DNA of 64,000 nucleotides from an uncultured Microbulbifer sp. (GCF_947498635.1 NZ_CANMKV010000005.1:90993-154992), one strand, 5' to 3'; counted from the first letter of the stretch, positions 9,470 through 19,660 are shown. Notes: generated from the letters alone by a model not told the origin. Made by a program: numbers and translations.

Positions 9470-10633
9470 TTAGAGGCAGAAGCGGCCGATCAGGTTGTGC
9501 AATATTTTCACCATCGGCTCTATACGGTCCAAACCGAGGTATTCATCCGGTTGGTGTGCCTGGTCGATATCGCCTGGGCCGAGCACAATAGTGTCAATAT
9601 TCAGACTCTTCAAGTAGGGGGCCTCAGTGCCGAAGGCGACACTCTCGGCTTTGTAACCCGTGAGCTTTTCGGCAACCTTGACCAGCTCGGAATCACGGCT
9701 TTGCTCAAAGGGCTCGGTGCCGGGAAAGAGTGGGACTATTTCCATCTGAATTCTGTCGCTGGGGATGCGGGCCTGCAACCTTTGCTGCAGTTCCGCACGC
9801 AATTCCTCAAGAGCCATGCCCGGTAAGGGGCGCACATCAAACTGCAGCTCCGCCGCGCCGCAGATGCGATTGGGATTGTCGCCGCCGTGGATGCAGCCCA
9901 GGTTCAAGGTGGGCACGGGGACGACAAACCCGGTGTTATTATATTTCTCCTGCCACTCTCCCCGCAGGCTGAGCAGCTCTGCAATCACGCCGTGCATGGC
10001 CTCGAGGGCGCTGGCGCCGAGGCTTGGATCGGAGGAGTGGCCGGATTGTCCGGTGATGCGTACCGACTCCATCATCACGCCTTTATGCATACACACCGGA
10101 CGCAAACCGGTAGGTTCTCCGATCACCGCGTAACGCCCCTTTGGCCGACCCGCCTTGACGAGCTCTCTGGCGCCGGTCATGGAGGTTTCCTCATCGGCAG
10201 TGGCAAGTATCGTCAGGGGTTGGCGCAGCGGTTGATGGCAAAAGGATCGTGCCGCTTCAATAGCCAGAGGGAAGAAACCCTTCATATCGCTGCTGCCCAA
10301 ACCGTAGAGGCGGTTATCACGCTCCGTGAGTTTGAAGGGATCTGAGTGCCAAAGCCCTTCATCGTAGGGGACCGTATCGGTGTGTCCAGACAGTATCAAG
10401 CCACCTTCGGCACCTTCACGTGCGCCCAGGGTGGCGATCAGATTGGCCTTGTGGGGGCTGCCCGGGAGGGGCATCAGTTCAACGGCAAAGCCCAAAGTTT
10501 CTAGCCATGCGGAGAGCATTTCCACAATCGGGCGGTTGCCCATATCCAGAGCCGGGTCTGTGGCACTGACACTTGGGCAGGCGATTAGCTGTTGGAGTTG
10601 GGTTTTTAGCTCAGGTACTGCGATAGGTGCCAT
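9470..10633 (-). CDS. argE: acetylornithine deacetylase
   Basis: This M20-family metallopeptidase of 387 residues removes the acetyl group from N-acetylornithine in arginine synthesis. Metal-binding signatures are visible: GHTDTVP near residue 84, GSSDMKGFF near 112, and ADEETSMTGA near 145 with the catalytic glutamate. Its start overlaps the end of the upstream DMT-permease gene by 23 bases, implying translational coupling. A linear ArgA-ArgE acetyl pathway is implied, although other arg genes are outside the window. Confidence 0.95.
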   Translation of the reverse strand: MAPIAVPELKTQLQQLIACPSVSATDPALDMGNRPIVEMLSAWLETLGFAVELMPLPGSPHKANLIATLGAREGAEGGLILSGHTDTVPYDEGLWHSDPFKLTERDNRLYGLGSSDMKGFFPLAIEAARSFCHQPLRQPLTILATADEETSMTGARELVKAGRPKGRYAVIGEPTGLRPVCMHKGVMMESVRITGQSGHSSDPSLGASALEAMHGVIAELLSLRGEWQEKYNNTGFVVPVPTLNLGCIHGGDNPNRICGAAELQFDVRPLPGMALEELRAELQQRLQARIPSDRIQMEIVPLFPGTEPFEQSRDSELVKVAEKLTGYKAESVAFGTEAPYLKSLNIDTIVLGPGDIDQAHQPDEYLGLDRIEPMVKILHNLIGRFCL

Positions 10634-11489
10634 TGGGATTGTCCCTTATCTTATTGCGTCGCTCATTGAGAATAACCGCCACGGCAATGGCACATCCACC
10701 CAGAGCCAACCTGGGGATATCTGCATCGCGATTCCAGATCAACAGATTTACCAGCAGGCCGACTGGTACCAAAGCATTGTTCATGGCGGCGAGTGTCGCG
10801 GCGGAAACCTGGAGAGCCCCCTTGTTCCAGAGGAAATAGCCAAGGCCGGAGGCGACCAGCCCGAGCCACAGCAGCACAGTCCACTGCGTTGCGCTCTGCG
10901 GATATTGGGGGCGCCCCAGGATCAGCCAGGCAATCACGCTAACGAGGGCCGCACCGAGGAAAAACCATCCAAATGTCTGTCTCGGGGGAAGTGACTGATC
11001 CTGCCGCATAAATTGCCGATAGGCCACCTGGCCAGCGGCAAAGCACAGGTTAGCGCCCTGGACCACGGCAAAACCAGCCCAATAGTCTCCACTGGGAGAA
11101 TCCCAGCGGATGATAGCTGCCCCGAATACTGCAAGCAGGGCAATGGCCAGATTCCACAGTGATAGGCGTCGCTCTATCAGATCGTAGAGCAGGGCGATAT
11201 AGAGGGGGGTGAATATGGTGAACAATAGTACTTCAGGTACACTCAGCAAAAGGAATGATTGGTAATAAAAGAGGTACATGGCCCCAAGCTGTAGGCCTCC
11301 AATAGCCATTAGGGTTACGGCGTTGCGCGCGCTGCAGCGACGCCATTGCAACAGCGGAAGGAAAACCAGAGCGGCCAATAAAACTCGGGTCATCGCTGAA
11401 AAGTAGCTATCTACCTGCCCCGCCAGATAGACGCCGATGAGACTGAAAGAGAAGGCCCACAAGAGTGTGACAATGATAAGGAGTGGCAT
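10611..11489 (-). CDS. EamA/DMT-superfamily permease
   Basis: The 292-residue protein consists of about ten hydrophobic helices arranged as two EamA repeats (about residues 1-130 and 145-285), with the N-terminal LLIIVTLLWAFSFSLIGVYLA typical of drug/metabolite exporters. It lies upstream of argE and overlaps it by 23 bases, so it may export an amino acid or arginine-pathway compound. The substrate is unknown. The start is ATG 11489, preceded by a GATAAGGAG-type ribosome-binding site. Confidence 0.85.
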   Translation of the reverse strand: MPLLIIVTLLWAFSFSLIGVYLAGQVDSYFSAMTRVLLAALVFLPLLQWRRCSARNAVTLMAIGGLQLGAMYLFYYQSFLLLSVPEVLLFTIFTPLYIALLYDLIERRLSLWNLAIALLAVFGAAIIRWDSPSGDYWAGFAVVQGANLCFAAGQVAYRQFMRQDQSLPPRQTFGWFFLGAALVSVIAWLILGRPQYPQSATQWTVLLWLGLVASGLGYFLWNKGALQVSAATLAAMNNALVPVGLLVNLLIWNRDADIPRLALGGCAIAVAVILNERRNKIRDNPNGTYRST

Positions 11490-11702
11490 GTTAAAGCGTT
11501 CTCAGAGCCAAATTCACATGGCGAGTATTGGCCGGTGAGTATTGCGTGCGAGGGGGATAAATGGAAGCGCTCCACGCCCTGGAAGCCAGTACATGGCCCT
11601 GAAAAATCGGTAATCCGTGTGTCCCGGTATTCTTTCAATAGATGGTAGCGAGGGTTAGTTGAGGCGTGTTCAGAAGAGTTACCTGGGGGAAAAGGCAGAA
11701 CT

Positions 11703-11733
11703 AAAAAAGGGAAGCTCAGCTTCCCTTTTTTAG
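11703..11733. terminator. bidirectional terminator downstream of pit
   Basis: AAAAAAGGGAAGC, loop TCA, GCTTCCCTTTTTT is a perfect hairpin with A and T tracts 21 bases past the pit stop codon. The rest of the interval 11490-11702 has no convincing gene. Confidence 0.92.
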
Positions 11734-11753
11734 TTCGATAGACCTGGCTGAGA

Positions 11754-13028
11754 TCAGCCAAATAGCCCTTTAAAAAAGTAGAAGAATAGAATAGCTATAC
11801 CCGCACCCGCGGGCAGCGTGATGACCCAGGAGGCCGCGATGGTCGTGATCATGCGCAGGTTAAGTGCGCCTATGCCCCGCGCCAAGCCGACGCCGAGCAC
11901 CGCACCCACCAATGTGTGGGTGGTGGAAATGGGCAGGCCGGTGCCGGATGCCATCACCACCGTGGAGGCGGCGCCGAGCTCGGCGGCGAATCCGCGGCTG
12001 GGGGTCAGCTCGGTAATTTTTTTGCCGATGGTGGCCATTACCTTGAAACCGTAAGTGGCGAGGCCAACCACGATACCCAGGCCCCCGAGCAGGAGAATCC
12101 AGGACGGCATAGTGGCTTTAGCGGTGACGGCACCACTCTGGATGGTGTTCACTACCGCCGCCAGCGGGCCCACTGCGTTGGCCACGTCGTTGGAGCCGTG
12201 GGCGAAGGCCATGGCGCAGGCGGTGAAAATCATCAGGATGGCGAACACCCGCTCCACATTGGCAAAGCGATTTTCTGCTTCGATCGAGGGGTCGCGCTTA
12301 ATGCGCTTGAGCATGCTGACGCCAACACCCGCGACGATCAGGCCGACAATCGCCGCAATGCCGGCATCCTGTATGAAGCTGAGCTTGATATTCGCATCTT
12401 TGAGAACGTGCTTCAGACCCTTGGTAAGGGTCACCATGGAGATCATCCAGCCTACCGCGAACATATAAAAAGGGATGTAGCGTTTGGCGTTGGCGAAAGG
12501 ATCTTCGGTGTCGAGGATCAGGCGCTGAACACTGCGGAACAACAGGAAGGAGATGGTGCCTGCCAGCAGTGGCGACACGACCCAGCTCGCCACAATGCTA
12601 CCCACCTTGCCCCAGGATACGGCATCGGCGGATATGCCCACCGCGGAGAAGCCCACAATGGCGCCGACAATAGAGTGGGTGGTGGATACCGGCCAACCTA
12701 GGATACTGGCCACCAGCAGCCAGGTACCCGCTGCGAGTAGCGCCGACAGCATACCGTACACCAGTAGCTGAGGTTGTGAGGCAAAGACGTCCGAATCGAT
12801 AATGCCCTTACGTATGGTGGCGGTAACCTCCCCACCGGCCAGATAGGCGCCAGCAAATTCAAAAATCATGGCGATGACAATCGCCTGTTTGATAGTCAGT
12901 GCGCCGGAGCCTACTGAGGTACCCATGGCATTGGCGACATCATTGGCGCCAACGCCCCAGGCCATAAAGAAGCCCGCCACAATGGCCAGAATCAATAAGA
13001 TATGGCCGTATTGACTAAGAATTTCCAC
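11754..13028 (-). CDS. pit: PiT-family inorganic phosphate transporter
   Basis: The 424-residue membrane protein carries both duplicated PHO4 signatures, GVGANDVANAMGTSVGSGAL near the N-terminus and AHGSNDVANAVGPLAA in the second half, plus two PxSTTHxxVGA motifs. It is a low-affinity phosphate symporter (proton- or sodium-coupled) of the inner membrane. The start is set at GTG 13028, preceded by AGGGGG, because a longer open frame to 13112 would run into the upstream gene. It follows the DUF47 gene after 10 bases, the usual pairing of Pit with a PhoU-like partner. Confidence 0.93.
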   Translation of the reverse strand: MEILSQYGHILLILAIVAGFFMAWGVGANDVANAMGTSVGSGALTIKQAIVIAMIFEFAGAYLAGGEVTATIRKGIIDSDVFASQPQLLVYGMLSALLAAGTWLLVASILGWPVSTTHSIVGAIVGFSAVGISADAVSWGKVGSIVASWVVSPLLAGTISFLLFRSVQRLILDTEDPFANAKRYIPFYMFAVGWMISMVTLTKGLKHVLKDANIKLSFIQDAGIAAIVGLIVAGVGVSMLKRIKRDPSIEAENRFANVERVFAILMIFTACAMAFAHGSNDVANAVGPLAAVVNTIQSGAVTAKATMPSWILLLGGLGIVVGLATYGFKVMATIGKKITELTPSRGFAAELGAASTVVMASGTGLPISTTHTLVGAVLGVGLARGIGALNLRMITTIAASWVITLPAGAGIAILFFYFFKGLFG

Positions 13029-13038
13029 GCTGAACCCC

Positions 13039-13716
13039 CTAACGTGCCAACAACAACTGCAAACGGTTACCCACGCTGTGGGCGCGATCAGCCAGTTCGC
13101 CGATCCATTCAATTATCCGGTAGAGGAACATGACATCCACCGGCGGTAAGTCTTTTTCTATACAAAACAGTGCAGCGCGAATCTCGACTTCCAATTTGTC
13201 TGACTTGCGTTCCAATTCATCCAGCTCTTCTGTCATACGCTTGGCGATGTTCACCTCGCGCCCGGCAAAGCCGCTCTCCAGCAGCTCGTCCAGCTCATTG
13301 ATGGCGCGCAGTGCCTGGGCAGAAGTGGCCACAGCGCTCTCTACAAAGGTGGTCATCAGAGACTGCAGGTTCTGCGGGATCTGCATTTTTCTGCCCACCG
13401 CCAGCCCGGCGATGTCCTGAGCCGTATTGGCTACTTCGTCCTGTGCGTGCAGTAGTTCCAGCAGATCGGACCGCGAAACAGGCATAAACAAACTGTCCGG
13501 CAGGTGCAGACGCAGGTCTCTCTTGATGTCATCTGCGCGATTCTCTGTAGCAGAGATACGCAACTGAATTTGTTCCGCCTCTTCCAGGTCGCCTTTTATC
13601 AGGGCCTCGAAGAAGGGGATCAGGTCGGCTGAAGCCTCGTGGGCCGTAGCCATATGCTTCTCGATCGGCTTGATCGGTGAGCGGCCAAACAGATTGGCAA
13701 TATTCGACAGGGCCAT
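13039..13716 (-). CDS. DUF47 / PhoU-like phosphate transport regulator
   Basis: The 225-residue all-helical protein belongs to the TIGR00153/DUF47 family: it opens with the conserved FGRSPIKPIEKHM, and metal-binding acidic helices follow (LLELLHAQDEVANTAQDI; ELDELERKSDKLEVEI). Such proteins are encoded next to Pit transporters and are thought to modulate them. The start at 13716 is chosen because GGAG lies six bases upstream; an alternative ATG four codons earlier is possible. It is first gene of the two-gene operon with pit. Confidence 0.9.
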   Translation of the reverse strand: MALSNIANLFGRSPIKPIEKHMATAHEASADLIPFFEALIKGDLEEAEQIQLRISATENRADDIKRDLRLHLPDSLFMPVSRSDLLELLHAQDEVANTAQDIAGLAVGRKMQIPQNLQSLMTTFVESAVATSAQALRAINELDELLESGFAGREVNIAKRMTEELDELERKSDKLEVEIRAALFCIEKDLPPVDVMFLYRIIEWIGELADRAHSVGNRLQLLLAR

Positions 13717-13859
13717 GGTTAGCTCCATTGCTCAGGACACGAAATCGGCGGCATGGTACCCCAATCGGGGCAACTTCGGTAATAGTGCGTTAACGATGCA
13801 CTGTCCCCAATAGTTGATAGGGCTACAATGCGTCGTCATATGAGAATAAGGGGTTACCG

Positions 13860-15632
13860 ATGGCTGAGAGCAGAGCGGCGGACAGGTTGCTGGATTTGCG
13901 CGGACTACTGGAAGACCTTGTCGTCCAAGGTTACGTGAGCAGGTTGGACGCGAACCGCATCGTGGGGTCGCCGCGCACCGCTGAGCAGGCACAGATGCAC
14001 CCCCTTAGCTATATCGCCAGCTGCGATCTGGGAAACCAGAAGGCCCCCGGTACTCTGAGCCACGAGTTGCTCAGTGCCTGGTTGGCGGAGAGTTCCGCTC
14101 ATCCCCTCTACCATATCGACCCGCTCAAAGTGAATGTGAATGCCGTCACAGAGGTGATGAGCTTTCAGTTTGCCAAGCGCCACCAAATTCTGTGTGTTGA
14201 GGCCGGTGCGGAAGAGCTGATGGTGGCTACCGCGCAACCCTTCACTCACGGTTGGGAAGAACAGCTGGAACACACCAGCGGGCGCCGGGTGCGCCGCGTG
14301 GTGGCAGATCCGGCGGATATCAAACGTTACTGTGTGGAATTTTACTCCCTGGCCAACTCCATTTCCGGCGCCAGTGGTCTGCAGGGTACCTCTGCGGCAA
14401 ATAACTTCGAACAGTTACTGGAACTGGGCGGCCTCAAAGACCCAGAGGCCAACGACCAGCACATTGTTAATATTGTCGATTGGCTGCTACAGCACGCCTT
14501 TGATCAGCGCGCCAGTGATATCCATATCGAGCCCCGGCGCCAGGTGGGGCGCATACGCTTTCGTATCGACGGGGTCTTACATCCGATCCATGAATTGCCC
14601 GACCAAGTAAATGCGGCGGTGACCAGCCGCTTGAAAATCCTCGGGCGGATGAACGTAGCGGAGAAGCGCAAGCCCCAGGACGGCCGCATCAAAACCAAGC
14701 GACCCGATGGCAGTGAGGTGGAGCTGCGTCTGTCCACCCTACCCACTGCTTTCGGCGAGAAGTTGGTGATGCGAATCTTCGATCCTGAAGTATTGGCACG
14801 TTCCTACAGCGATCTGGGGCTCGCGGGTTCCGACCTGGCTCGTTGGCAGACAATGCTGGCGCGCCCCAACGGCATCGTGCTGGTTACCGGTCCAACGGGT
14901 TCGGGTAAAACCACAACCCTTTACACCGGCCTCAAGCAGTTGGCCACCAGTGCCGTTAATGTTTCCACGGTGGAAGACCCCATCGAGATGGTGGAAGAGA
15001 GCTTCAACCAGACCCAAGTGCACCATGCTATCGGTTTCGATTTTGCCGCGGGTATCCGCACTTTGATGCGCCAGGACCCAGACATCATCATGGTGGGAGA
15101 GATCCGCGACCTGGAAACCGCACAGATGGCCGTACAGGCGGCCCTCACCGGCCACCTAGTGATTTCCACTCTGCACACCAACGACGCCCCCACGGCGGTT
15201 ACCCGCCTGCTGGACCTGGGGTTGCCCCATTACCTGCTGAAGTCCACCATTTTGGGCGTGATGGCCCAGCGCTTGGTGCGCACACTGTGCCCCGCGTGCA
15301 AGCGTGAAGACAAAATTGATGAGGCGGATTGGCACTCCCTGGTGCGCCCGTGGAAAGCGCCAATGCCCGATAAGGTATACGGGCCAGAAGGCTGCCTTGA
15401 ATGTCGCAACACCGGATACAAAGGACGCCAGGGTATTTATGAAATCCTGCCGTTCAGCGAGGCGGTGCAGACGATCGTGACCCCCGATTGTGATCTGCAG
15501 CAGTTGCGCCGTCAGGCTATGCGCGATGGCATGAATAGCCTGCGTCTCTCGGGAGCCAAAAAAGTGGCGGCCGGTGTGACCACAGTAGCGGAAGTGTTGC
15601 GTGTGGCTCCGCCGCCAGATATCGCTTTTTGA
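13860..15632 (+). CDS. solitary GspE/PilB-type secretion ATPase
   Basis: The 590-residue protein has an N-terminal T2SSE_N-like region (about residues 1-165) and a GspE/PilB motor domain with Walker A GPTGSGKTT (near 344), the Asp box TVEDPIE, Walker B IMVGEIRD, and His box STLHTND. A four-cysteine zinc element follows (CPAC near 477, CLEC near 512). No pilin, GspF or other secretion genes are nearby, so its partner complex must be elsewhere. It precedes glnE by 67 bases and may be co-transcribed. The ribosome-binding site AAGGGG lies six bases before the ATG. It could equally be an MshE-like or PilB-like motor. Confidence 0.88.
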   Translation: MAESRAADRLLDLRGLLEDLVVQGYVSRLDANRIVGSPRTAEQAQMHPLSYIASCDLGNQKAPGTLSHELLSAWLAESSAHPLYHIDPLKVNVNAVTEVMSFQFAKRHQILCVEAGAEELMVATAQPFTHGWEEQLEHTSGRRVRRVVADPADIKRYCVEFYSLANSISGASGLQGTSAANNFEQLLELGGLKDPEANDQHIVNIVDWLLQHAFDQRASDIHIEPRRQVGRIRFRIDGVLHPIHELPDQVNAAVTSRLKILGRMNVAEKRKPQDGRIKTKRPDGSEVELRLSTLPTAFGEKLVMRIFDPEVLARSYSDLGLAGSDLARWQTMLARPNGIVLVTGPTGSGKTTTLYTGLKQLATSAVNVSTVEDPIEMVEESFNQTQVHHAIGFDFAAGIRTLMRQDPDIIMVGEIRDLETAQMAVQAALTGHLVISTLHTNDAPTAVTRLLDLGLPHYLLKSTILGVMAQRLVRTLCPACKREDKIDEADWHSLVRPWKAPMPDKVYGPEGCLECRNTGYKGRQGIYEILPFSEAVQTIVTPDCDLQQLRRQAMRDGMNSLRLSGAKKVAAGVTTVAEVLRVAPPPDIAF

Positions 15633-15699
15633 CCGAGAGCGGTGGGCCCAGCGGCCCCTTGTAGTGTTCACCACTTTTGGAAATAAGGACTGATTCCGT

Positions 15700-18543
15700 A
15701 TGTTTGATAGCGCTATTTGCCCCGAGCCCCTGCAGTCCCAACTGCAATCCCTGTGGTGCGACTGGAGTGAAGAGGCGGGTTCGGAGCTGGCTGGGGAAGC
15801 GAAAGAACTATTGCGCGATAGGGCGCTTCGATTGGGGCTGGCGCGCAGTTTTATCGGCTCCGAGTTTTTTTATCGACAGTGTCGCCGCCAACCGCAGTTG
15901 TTGATAGATCTGCTGAAGAGTGATGACCAGGGCCTGCCGTTAGCCAGCTTTGATAGCGATGAAAGTCTCGATTTTTCCCTGCGGCAGCTGCGCAATCGCA
16001 CAATCGCCGAAGTTATTTACCGGGATTTTGCCGACCAATGGGATATTCCAAAAGCCTGCCTGCGTCTCAGCGATCTGGCGGAGCTCGCGATCAACACCGC
16101 CTTGCAATGGCATCACGACCAATTGGCACAGCGCTACGGTGAGCCCCGCGATCGCCTGGGGAATGCACAGTCCATGGTGGTATTGGGAATGGGCAAATTG
16201 GGTGCCCGTGAATTGAATCTATCATCGGATATCGATCTGATTTTTGCCTATCCGGAGCCGGGCCACACCGACGGTGAACCGTGCGTGGAAAATCAGAAAT
16301 TTTTCCAGCGCTTGGGGCAGCGTTTAATTAAATCCCTGGACGCGATTAACGCCGATGGTTTTGTGTTTCGCGTGGATATGCGCCTGCGCCCCTACGGCGA
16401 TAGTGGCCCCCTGGTGAGTCATTTTGCCGCGCTGGAGGATTACTACCAGACCCAGGGGCGCGAATGGGAGCGCTATGCCATGGTTAAAGCGCGCCCAGTG
16501 GCTGGCAAAAGTGAAGTCGCGGCAGAGTTGATGGAATTATTGCGCCCCTTCACTTATCGCCGCTATATCGACTTCAGCGCGATTGATGCTCTGCGCGAAA
16601 TGAAGGCCTTGATCCAGCGGCAGGTACGGGCTCGGGGACTCACGGACAATATTAAATTGGGCCGCGGTGGAATTCGTGAGGTGGAGTTTATTGCCCAGGC
16701 TTTTCAGTTGATTCGCGGGGGGCGCGAACCGGCGCTGCGTGAGCGCAATTTATTAAAACTGCTGCCTCTGTTGGAGTCCGATGGCCATGTGGAGCCCGGT
16801 GTAGCCGATGAGCTGGCAAATTGTTACCTGCTGCTGCGCCGTGTAGAGCACGCCCTGCAGGCCTATAAAGACCAGCAGACCCAGGCGTTGCCGCAGGATC
16901 AGTCGGAACGTGAGCGGCTCGCTTTCGCCCTCGGCCGCGACAGCTGGGATCAACTGTACGCTGAGCTCGCAGGGGTACGCAATGTGGTGGAGCGTGAGTT
17001 CGATACTGTTATCGCGCCGCCGGAAGAGATTGCGGAACCTCGCGTGGCAGAGGAGTGGCAGGGGCTATGGGGTAGCTGCAGTGAGGGGGGCAGTGAAGAG
17101 GTCAACCAGCAAACACTGGAAAATATCGGCTTTAGCCCGGCGCGTGAGGCGCTGGATCTGCTTCAAGACCTAAATGACTCCTCTATGGTAGCGGCTCTGC
17201 CGGCACCCTCGCGTGCGCGTTTGGACCAGTTTATGCCGCTGTTATTGGCCGCGGCCAGTTTACAGGAACGGCCACTTTTGGTGCTCGGCCGGGTGCTGCC
17301 TCTGGTGCGTTCCATATTGCGTCGCAGCGCTTATCTGGTGCTGATCAATGAAAATCCACCGGTGCTCAGCCAGTTGGTGCAATTGTGTAGCGCCAGCCCC
17401 AGAATCGCCGAGCAGTTGGCGCGCCATCCGATTCTGCTGGATGAACTGCTGGACTCCCGCCGTCTGTTGGCGCCGGCCACGGCGGCAGATATTGCCGATG
17501 AAGTGCGCCGCGAGCTGTTGCGGATTGACCCCGAAGATCTGGAGCTGCAGATGGAGGCGCTACGCTATTTCAAGCAGAGCCAGAGCCTTCGTATCGCCGC
17601 TCAGGAAGTTAGCGGTGCATTGCCGCTGATGCAGGTCAGCGACTCCCTCACTTGGCTGGCCGAGGGAATATTGCAGCAATCCCTCAGTTTGGCCTGGGCG
17701 CAGATGGTGGGTAAATACGGGCAGCCGGCCGGGGCCACGGCGGAAGATATGCATTTCGCTATCGTGGCCTACGGCAAGCTCGGTGGCTTGGAACTCTCTC
17801 ATGGCTCGGATCTGGATATCGTATTTGTGCACGATGCGGATCCGCAGAGTTACACCGACGGCGATAACAGCATTGATAACCTGCGCTTCTACACCCGCCT
17901 TGCGCAGCGGCTGATTCATATCCTGCAAACTCGCACCTTGAGCGGACCCCTTTATGAGGTGGATACCCGCCTTCGCCCCTCGGGTAATTCGGGTCTGCTG
18001 GTTACTTCCATGACGGCCTTTGAAAAATATCAGCGCGAGAGCGCCTGGACCTGGGAGCACCAGGCTCTGGTGCGCGCACGTCCGGTTGCGGGCAGTGGCC
18101 CACTCTGTGAGGATTTTCAAGCGCTGCGCCTTAGATTGCTTTGCGAGCCGAGAAATGAGGGGAAACTGCGCGAGGAAGTGATCGCAATGCGCAATAAAAT
18201 GCGCACCCATCTGGATAAGAGCAATGATCAGAATTTCGATCTGAAGCACGGCCCGGGCGGTATTGTCGATATTGAATTTTTGGTTCAATATGCGGCTCTG
18301 GCCTGGGCACAAGCTGCGCCCTCGATCGTGCGGTATACCGATAATATTCGCATTCTCGAAAGTCTGAACGACGCGGGCCTGATGCCGGCCAAACAGGTCG
18401 GGCATCTGATCGACGCCTACAAAGCCTACCGATCTGAAGGTCATCGCCTGGCACTACAACATTTGCCAGGGACAGTGAGCGATGACCGCTTCACAGCGGA
18501 AAGAAAGACCGTTCTAACAAACTGGCAGCAATTACTCGGTTAA
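15700..18543 (+). CDS. glnE: bifunctional glutamine-synthetase adenylyltransferase/deadenylase
   Basis: GlnE adds or removes AMP on glutamine synthetase in response to PII, tuning nitrogen assimilation. The 947 residues show two nucleotidyltransferase halves: the deadenylase core with LSSDIDLIFAYP (near residue 172) and the adenylylase core with HGSDLDIVFVHD (near 701). Each is followed by an RxRPxGxSG-type motif (VDMRLRPYGDSG; VDTRLRPSGNSG) and a GlnD/PII-uridylyl-like helical domain with LGRGGIREVEF or HGPGGIVDIEF. The frame is intact and ilvE follows after 60 bases. Confidence 0.97.
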   Translation: MFDSAICPEPLQSQLQSLWCDWSEEAGSELAGEAKELLRDRALRLGLARSFIGSEFFYRQCRRQPQLLIDLLKSDDQGLPLASFDSDESLDFSLRQLRNRTIAEVIYRDFADQWDIPKACLRLSDLAELAINTALQWHHDQLAQRYGEPRDRLGNAQSMVVLGMGKLGARELNLSSDIDLIFAYPEPGHTDGEPCVENQKFFQRLGQRLIKSLDAINADGFVFRVDMRLRPYGDSGPLVSHFAALEDYYQTQGREWERYAMVKARPVAGKSEVAAELMELLRPFTYRRYIDFSAIDALREMKALIQRQVRARGLTDNIKLGRGGIREVEFIAQAFQLIRGGREPALRERNLLKLLPLLESDGHVEPGVADELANCYLLLRRVEHALQAYKDQQTQALPQDQSERERLAFALGRDSWDQLYAELAGVRNVVEREFDTVIAPPEEIAEPRVAEEWQGLWGSCSEGGSEEVNQQTLENIGFSPAREALDLLQDLNDSSMVAALPAPSRARLDQFMPLLLAAASLQERPLLVLGRVLPLVRSILRRSAYLVLINENPPVLSQLVQLCSASPRIAEQLARHPILLDELLDSRRLLAPATAADIADEVRRELLRIDPEDLELQMEALRYFKQSQSLRIAAQEVSGALPLMQVSDSLTWLAEGILQQSLSLAWAQMVGKYGQPAGATAEDMHFAIVAYGKLGGLELSHGSDLDIVFVHDADPQSYTDGDNSIDNLRFYTRLAQRLIHILQTRTLSGPLYEVDTRLRPSGNSGLLVTSMTAFEKYQRESAWTWEHQALVRARPVAGSGPLCEDFQALRLRLLCEPRNEGKLREEVIAMRNKMRTHLDKSNDQNFDLKHGPGGIVDIEFLVQYAALAWAQAAPSIVRYTDNIRILESLNDAGLMPAKQVGHLIDAYKAYRSEGHRLALQHLPGTVSDDRFTAERKTVLTNWQQLLG

Positions 18544-18603
18544 AGCCCGGCTTTACCCTGCTGCCCGATTAAACTGTTTTTCAGGATTTGTAGGAGTTGC
18601 CCT

Positions 18604-19566
18604 ATGTCTTTTGCCGACCGCGACGGCGTTATCTGGTTTGATGGTGAATTGGTGCCCTGGCGCGATGCGCGCGTGCATGTGCTGACCCATACCCTGCATT
18701 ACGGTATGGGGGTGTTTGAAGGTGTACGCGCCTATGAGACCGACCGTGGAGCCAGTATCTTTCGGCTGCAGGATCACACTCGCCGATTATTCCGCTCTGC
18801 GAAAATCATGAATATCCCAATGCCTTTCAATGCCGATGAGCTGAATGAAGCCCAGCGTCTGGTGGTGCGGGAAAATAACCTGCATCAAGCCTACTTGCGG
18901 CCGATGGTGTTTTACGGGTCTGAGGGGATGGGATTGCGTGCAGAGGGTCTCACTACTCATGTGATTGTGGCTTCCTGGGAGTGGCCCAGCTATATGAGCC
19001 CCGAGGCACTGGAGCGCGGCATAAAGGTGAATACTTCCTCTTATACTCGCCACCACGTCAATATCAGCATGTGCAAGGCCAAGGCCAACGGCAATTACAT
19101 TAATTCGATGCTGGCTCTGCAGGAGGCGATTCGCAACGGCTGTGAAGAAGCACTCTTGTTGGATCCCGAAGGCTATGTGGCCGAGGGCAGCGGGGAGAAT
19201 TTTTTTATTGTCAGGGACGGGATTATCTATACCCCTGAGCTGACTTCCTGCCTGGATGGTATTACCAGGGATACGGTGATTGAGTTGGCCAGGGAGTGCG
19301 GTTATCGCGTCGTGGAAAAGCGTATTACCCGCGATGAGGTTTATATCGCCGACGAAGCTTTTTTCACCGGTACTGCGGCGGAAGTTCTACCTGTCAGTAT
19401 GCTCGATGGGCGATCCATCGGCAGTGGCCATCGCGGACCAATCACTGGTCGCCTGCAGGGGCTTTATTTCGATGTGGTACAGGGGCGCAGTACTGCACAT
19501 CGGGGATGGTTGAGCGATGTGGCCGATGGTAATTTTGGTGAGGATAATCGCTTTGCCGTTGCCTGA
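18604..19566 (+). CDS. ilvE: branched-chain amino-acid aminotransferase
   Basis: This 320-residue fold-type IV PLP enzyme makes valine, leucine and isoleucine from their keto acids. The PLP lysine lies in the KAKANGNYINS segment (near residue 158), with the conserved GYVAEGSGENFF and SCLDGITRDTVIEL motifs after it. TAGGAG precedes the ATG. The glnE-ilvE order is common in pseudomonads and relatives. The length is slightly greater than E. coli IlvE because of the C-terminal extension (about residues 305-320). Confidence 0.96.
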   Translation: MSFADRDGVIWFDGELVPWRDARVHVLTHTLHYGMGVFEGVRAYETDRGASIFRLQDHTRRLFRSAKIMNIPMPFNADELNEAQRLVVRENNLHQAYLRPMVFYGSEGMGLRAEGLTTHVIVASWEWPSYMSPEALERGIKVNTSSYTRHHVNISMCKAKANGNYINSMLALQEAIRNGCEEALLLDPEGYVAEGSGENFFIVRDGIIYTPELTSCLDGITRDTVIELARECGYRVVEKRITRDEVYIADEAFFTGTAAEVLPVSMLDGRSIGSGHRGPITGRLQGLYFDVVQGRSTAHRGWLSDVADGNFGEDNRFAVA

Positions 19567-19641
19567 AACCGCTAGAGGCCAGTTAATTTTTTGATTTGAT
19601 AACATGCATTTTAGCGTTTTGGAACGGCTATTGTTCAGCAA

Positions 19642-19660
19642 TGGGGGGCTATCCCCCCCA
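19642..19660. terminator. short GC hairpin between convergent ilvE and ugd
   Basis: TGGGGGG, loop CTAT, CCCCCCA forms a compact hairpin between the two convergent genes. No immediate T-tract follows on either side, so termination strength is uncertain. Confidence 0.5.

Noticed and set aside
11411..11761. 116-codon minus-strand open frame after pit
   Set aside because: It spans the bidirectional terminator and the start of the permease gene and shows no protein-like features.
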